Shown piece after piece: positions 60,591 to 64,000 of a stretch of 64,000 nucleotides of DNA (positions are counted from its first letter, which is position 1; each line of letters begins with the position of its first letter). Source of the DNA: Cotesia glomerata (Eukaryota > Arthropoda > Insecta > Hymenoptera > Braconidae); contig NC_058160.1 in the NCBI RefSeq assembly GCF_020080835.1, forward strand, positions 12,959,506 through 13,023,505. The letters run 5' to 3'. The notes under the pieces are model-generated. The model was not told the DNA's origin. It saw only the letters and a list, made by a program, of their open reading frames with translations, and ran no database searches. The translations under genes were made by a program, and so were the position numbers.

Positions 60591-60755
60591 AATGCAGTTC
60601 AAACATCTTGGCCTACTGGAAGCCGACAAATGACAGCTATTGTACCATCATGGCAACAATTACCACCTCAACATGCAACGATTCAACAACCAATTCTCAG
60701 TGATACTAGTGATTGGGGACGACCTCTGATTGTAGATAGCTCCTCAATATTACAG
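60591..60755 (+). CDS. HIPK: HIPK exon: conserved tail segment
   Basis: This 165-bp, 55-codon phase-0 exon reads NAVQTSWPTGSRQMTAIVPS, then WQQLPPQHATIQQPILSDTS and ends IVDSSSILQ. It has TTTTAATTTTAG before and GTAATT after. It continues the conserved insect HIPK tail directly from RQMLLT of the previous exon. There is no catalytic motif; an interaction or regulatory role is inferred. Confidence 0.95.
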
Positions 60756-61130
60756 GTAATTCGTCATCATTTATAGCCATAAGTTTGAAAATAGTGAAAA
60801 GTTTCAGGGTTGGCAAGCAGGATGAACATTTTTTATAGATTTTTGGAGACTTTTTGATTATAGCCTGAAATGAACACATCAGTATACAAAAAAAAAATAC
60901 AATCTTGACTAAAGAACAATATTCTTGACTTAAAAACTTCTATCGGAGGACCACCATGATTTTGAATGAAGAATATTTTGTTCTTGATTTTAAACATTTT
61001 GATTAAATTTCCAATAATAGAATAAAGCAAAGTTTTTTTTTCCCATCCGGATGTAAAGCGTCATCTTTAGCCCTGCTGCGCTAAACAAAGTTGCCGCTTT
61101 CTGCCTTCGTCGAGCAAAATAAAAAAAATA

Positions 61131-61253
61131 TACACTCCAAGGGAAGTAAATAAGAAAGCCTCATATCACATGTTTGTTAACCTCGGTTTCGGCTCGGCCA
61201 ACAATTACATGTGATCTAAGACATTTCTTACTTTACTTCCCTAGGGGTGTAAT
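61131..61253. mobile_element. 123-bp hairpin MITE
   Basis: Left end TACACTCCAAGGGAAGTAAA pairs with the right end TTTACTTCCCTAGGGGTGTA with two mismatches. The inner pair TCACATGT/ACATGTGA completes the hairpin. It lies in a 1.2-kb intron of HIPK. Confidence 0.7.
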
Positions 61254-61954
61254 ATACTATTTTAATTAATATTTTTACTTACTTTAAAACAAAATAACAT
61301 CACTCAAGAGCATCGATGTTCTTTACTTCAGACAATTAGATTGCAGCGGCGCCTTTAGAATGATACCAAAATCAGATACTATTAATAGAGTAAATAATAC
61401 ACCAGTCTTGCAAGAAGCGTGCAATGGGTGTACTATGAGACATATTGTTATACTCGGCCTGATCCAACAGGATTCGAGGCCTATAGTCGGTATTTTTTTC
61501 CGTTACTTTTAATTCATAGAAAAATTGATATTTAACTAACAACGATATTTTTGAATTAAATATATAATATTTTTAAACTTTAAATACCGTTTCTTAATTT
61601 AAGAAAAAAACTTTGTAGTTTTAAACGAAAAATTTTTTGAGATATAAATAGCAAGTTTATTAATTCAAGAACAAAATTTTGAAGACGATAATGTTTTTGG
61701 TTCGAGTATTTTTTTTTCTGTGTGAGTATATCAAACTATAACAAATTATTTATGAAAATATCAATTTTTTTACAATCTTTCGACACATCTATTAACATTA
61801 AAAGCGAGAGAAAAAAATTTTTTATTCACATGTAAAAATTCGGAACAAAGTCGAATGTTAATTGTTAATTAAGTCAAAATTTAAGATTACATCTTTATGA
61901 TTCTAACATCTTTTGATAGTTAAAACATTTAATTGATCGATTTTTGTTCGTAAG
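61254..61954 (+). other. Intron DNA before the last visible HIPK exon
   Basis: AT-rich with a short GC-richer unassigned patch at 61330-61490. The acceptor is GTTCGTAAG at 61946-61954, pyrimidine-poor for a 3' splice site but in the correct phase. Confidence 0.5.
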
Positions 61955-62373
61955 GACCAGCGGCCTGTATTTCCTGTAACTGATGTTTACAATACGAGCA
62001 CTTTAATAGACCATCCATCACAAACTTGGAATAAGCGTAGTGTAACAAAACATCATCAGCATCATCTTACTGTACCTCAGCAATCTCAACACCGACATGA
62101 CCATAAAAAAGAAATACAACAACTGAGTCCGGTGAAAAAGAGGGTAAAAGAAAGTACACCACCTAGTAGCTCCAGGAGATTTTCACCATCAAATGGTCAA
62201 TGGCAACAAGCAATTCAAACTCATCATATTGGAAAACACCTTATTGCTCACAACGGGGAGCAACAACAAAATTTAGTAGCTAAACAGCAGACTATCACTA
62301 TTCACGATACTCCATCTCCTGCGGTATCAGTTATAACAATCAGTGATAGTGAAGATGAAACAATTGGAAAGTG
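61955..62373 (+). CDS. HIPK: HIPK exon: His/Gln-rich tail with SUMO-interacting motif
   Basis: 419 bp, 139 codons plus two bases. It begins DQRPVFPVTDVYNTSTLIDH, passes a His/Gln-rich segment (KHHQHHLTVPQQSQHRHDHK) and a basic stretch KKRVKES that may be a nuclear localisation signal. Near its end is VSVITISDSEDE, a hydrophobic core followed by acidic residues, the SUMO-interacting motif that targets HIPKs to nuclear bodies. The donor GTGAGT at 62374 leaves phase 2, so at least one more exon lies beyond the window. Confidence 0.95.
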
Positions 62374-62629
62374 GTGAGTTAAATGAATAAATAAATGTAT
62401 TACTTAGAAATCTAATTCAAAAAATATCTAAAATTTTGAAGAGGAAAATCATTAGTGACATTTCAACTTTTAAAAATTGAATTTTTGATTGATTATAATC
62501 ATAACGTTTCGAGGTCTGAAGAAGATATAGCTTTGAGAATGTCGTTAAATTACGAAAGGCGTGTTAGTGAATTGAATTATATCAATTGGCGGATTTTCTC
62601 ACTTTCCTGCTTTCCCGTGTAGGAACTGC

Positions 62630-63200
62630 CAGAGTTAAATGACGGGGCCATGTCTGGCCCAGTAGTGGGTAACCAACCTTGGCGCACCGATATTGGCCCA
62701 TGCTTGGACCAAGACTGGGTAATTAACCTTGACCAACCCAATGATTACGCGGGCGTGGGCCAAGACTGGACAACCAAGCCTCGGCCAGCCCAATGATTAT
62801 CCGAGCCTGGACCAACACTGGTTCACTATAGAATGGCCGAGGCAAGGGAACCCAGCGTTGGGCCAACACTGGTTTGCCATAGAATAGCCAAGGCAAGAGA
62901 ACCCAGCGTTGGGCCAGGACTGGTTTTCCATAGAATAGCCGAGGTAAGAGAACCCAGCGTTGGGCCAACACTGGTTCGCCATAGAATGGCCGAGGCAAGG
63001 GAACCCAGCGTTGTACCAACACTGGTTTGCCATAGAATGGACGAGGCAAAAGAACCCAGTCTTGGCCCAAGACTGGGCAACCAAGCCTTGGCCAGCCCAA
63101 TGATTACCCGAGCCTGGGCCAAAGCTGGGAAGCCTAGCCATAGCCGTTGAATAGCAACCCATACTTGAGCCAGAATTGAGTAACCTAGCTTTGGCCATTC
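62630..63200. repeat. 51-bp minisatellite with flanking related units
   Basis: ACCCAGCGTTGGGCCAACAC-type units start at 62850, 62901, 62952, 63003 and 63054 (period exactly 51). Both sides carry a related unit with AAGCCTTGGCCAGCCCAATG (62770, 63080). It is GC-rich in an AT-rich intron. A 51-bp period keeps frames open on both strands, but there is no gene. Confidence 0.85.
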
Positions 63201-63544
63201 GATGAGAAATTCAAACTTAATTTATCATTAAGTAATAGAATTTTAAACAGTACATATTTATTGTTTAACGAATATTTGTAAGCAAATGCTAAAATTGAAA
63301 ATTTATTATTTAACCAAAACAATTGCATATCGTCAAAATTGATATGGTCTTAAAAAAATTAAAATATAATAATTGACAGTTGAATTTTTTATATTGATAA
63401 TTTTAAAAAGTAAAATTTATGATATGATATTAAAAATATACAGAACAATGAAAAAAGTCTGAAGTAATATAAGAACTTAAGTCTTGCATTTTTTTAACTA
63501 ATAAACATTTGTAAAAAATAGTTAATTTTCATCAAAACACAATA

Positions 63545-63970
63545 TTTAATTAGAATATTTTCAGCCTTATTGGTCATACGTGACTAGTAGATCTTTTAAT
63601 TAAAGCCAATAGATGGACACTCCATCTTCCCTATATGTCGAGAGTTTCCTCTCTTCTACTAAGTTCGATGGAAATCCATCGAACTTGAATACTAGTAAAG
63701 CTGTTCGAGTTATAAAGATGTTAATTGAATGAAAGATGATGAAAGAAATTAAATGAGAGCAAAGACAAACTTTGAAAAAATAAATGGGGTTGGTTGCCAA
63801 GCCAGGAATCGAACCTGGATCTCCCTGATAACATGTCAGGAGCTCTACTGAACTTAGTAGAAGAGAGGAAACTCTCGACATATAGGGAAGATGGAGTGTC
63901 CATCTATTGGCTTGAATTAAAAGATCTACTAGTCACGTATGACCAATAAGGCTGAAAATATTCTAATTTA
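63545..63970. mobile_element. 426-bp foldback element with about 119-bp arms
   Basis: 63545-63664 and 63852-63970 are reverse complements with about one mismatch in the parts compared (for example TCATACGTGACTAGTAGATC against its complement; AGATGGACACTCCATCTTCC against its complement). The 187-bp loop holds a tRNA-like sequence on the minus strand. Near-identical arms suggest a recent origin or ongoing conversion. Confidence 0.8.
63792..63862 (-). tRNA. tRNA-like sequence or pseudogene in the foldback loop
   Basis: On the minus strand a perfect T arm CCAGG-TTCGATT-CCTGG (B box GGTTCGATTCC at 63805-63815) follows a perfect anticodon stem CCTGA/TCAGG with a 7-nt loop CATGTTA (63824-63840). 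The loop lacks the usual U33 and the D arm is shortened (TTCAGTAGAGC). The 5' acceptor strand does not pair well with CTTGGCA. This is therefore a pseudogene or a SINE-type tRNA head. Confidence is for tRNA-related origin, not function. Confidence 0.5.
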
Positions 63971-64000
63971 AACACACAATCGGTCGATGAAAAAATAATA

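Noticed and set aside
62723..63198. Overlapping frames of 98-133 codons on the minus strand
   Set aside because: They are products of the 51-bp minisatellite.

Overview
The window is AT-rich nuclear DNA from an insect, probably a hymenopteran. That guess rests on the HIPK exon sequences and on the retrotransposon families, not on any species marker. It holds one host gene, the plus-strand homeodomain-interacting protein kinase gene HIPK. Seven exons are visible (21360-21452, 24680-24898, 25109-25696, 25790-26290, 44385-44531, 60591-60755, 61955-62373). Every internal junction is GT/AG and phase 0, and the exons join into one open reading frame of about 710 codons. They cover the kinase domain from just after the glycine loop, then a Gln/Ala/His-rich tail with a SUMO-interacting motif. 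The start codon and glycine loop lie upstream of what I can identify, and the 3' end lies beyond the window.

The rest, more than 95%, is intron or 5' intronic DNA filled with mobile and tandem repeats. The largest are R1-clade non-LTR retrotransposons of two families, called A and B here. A1 (1-4630), B1 (4672-9493), B2 (13161-14674), A2 (26621-31745), A4 (47952-53508) and A5 (53555-58618) are antisense to HIPK. A3 (23105-23878) is a short sense fragment. Every A or B 3' end, and every full-length 5' end, abuts an (AC)n/(GT)n microsatellite, the behaviour known for Waldo-type R1 elements. B1/A1 and A5/A4 are head-to-tail stacks separated only by a short poly(A)/(AC)n tract. Most of these microsatellites are themselves the core of a dispersed repeat, called family R here, which therefore acts as a landing pad. 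One R copy (41310-41873) still has an empty core.

Region by region: 1-9493 is the A1/B1 stack; 9494-21359 holds an R half, a tRNA-derived SINE with 15-bp target duplications, B2, several inverted-repeat elements and a 172-bp satellite that reverses orientation; 21360-26290 holds HIPK exons around a TTAA-flanked nested element; 26291-44384 is an 18-kb intron with A2, an 810-bp inverted repeat pair, an array of X-box-like motifs, a 2.1-kb candidate solo LTR, a 2.3-kb terminal-inverted-repeat element carrying a 31-bp array with hairpin inserts, an empty R copy and an RTE-like tail; 44532-60590 is a 16-kb intron with the A5/A4 stack; 60756-64000 holds the last exon, a 51-bp minisatellite and a tRNA-containing foldback element.

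Only B1 ORF1 is intact among the retrotransposon genes. B1 ORF2 appears to need a single-base change to be open, A2 and A4 carry few lesions, and A1 and A2 share the same stop codon just before the reverse transcriptase active site.
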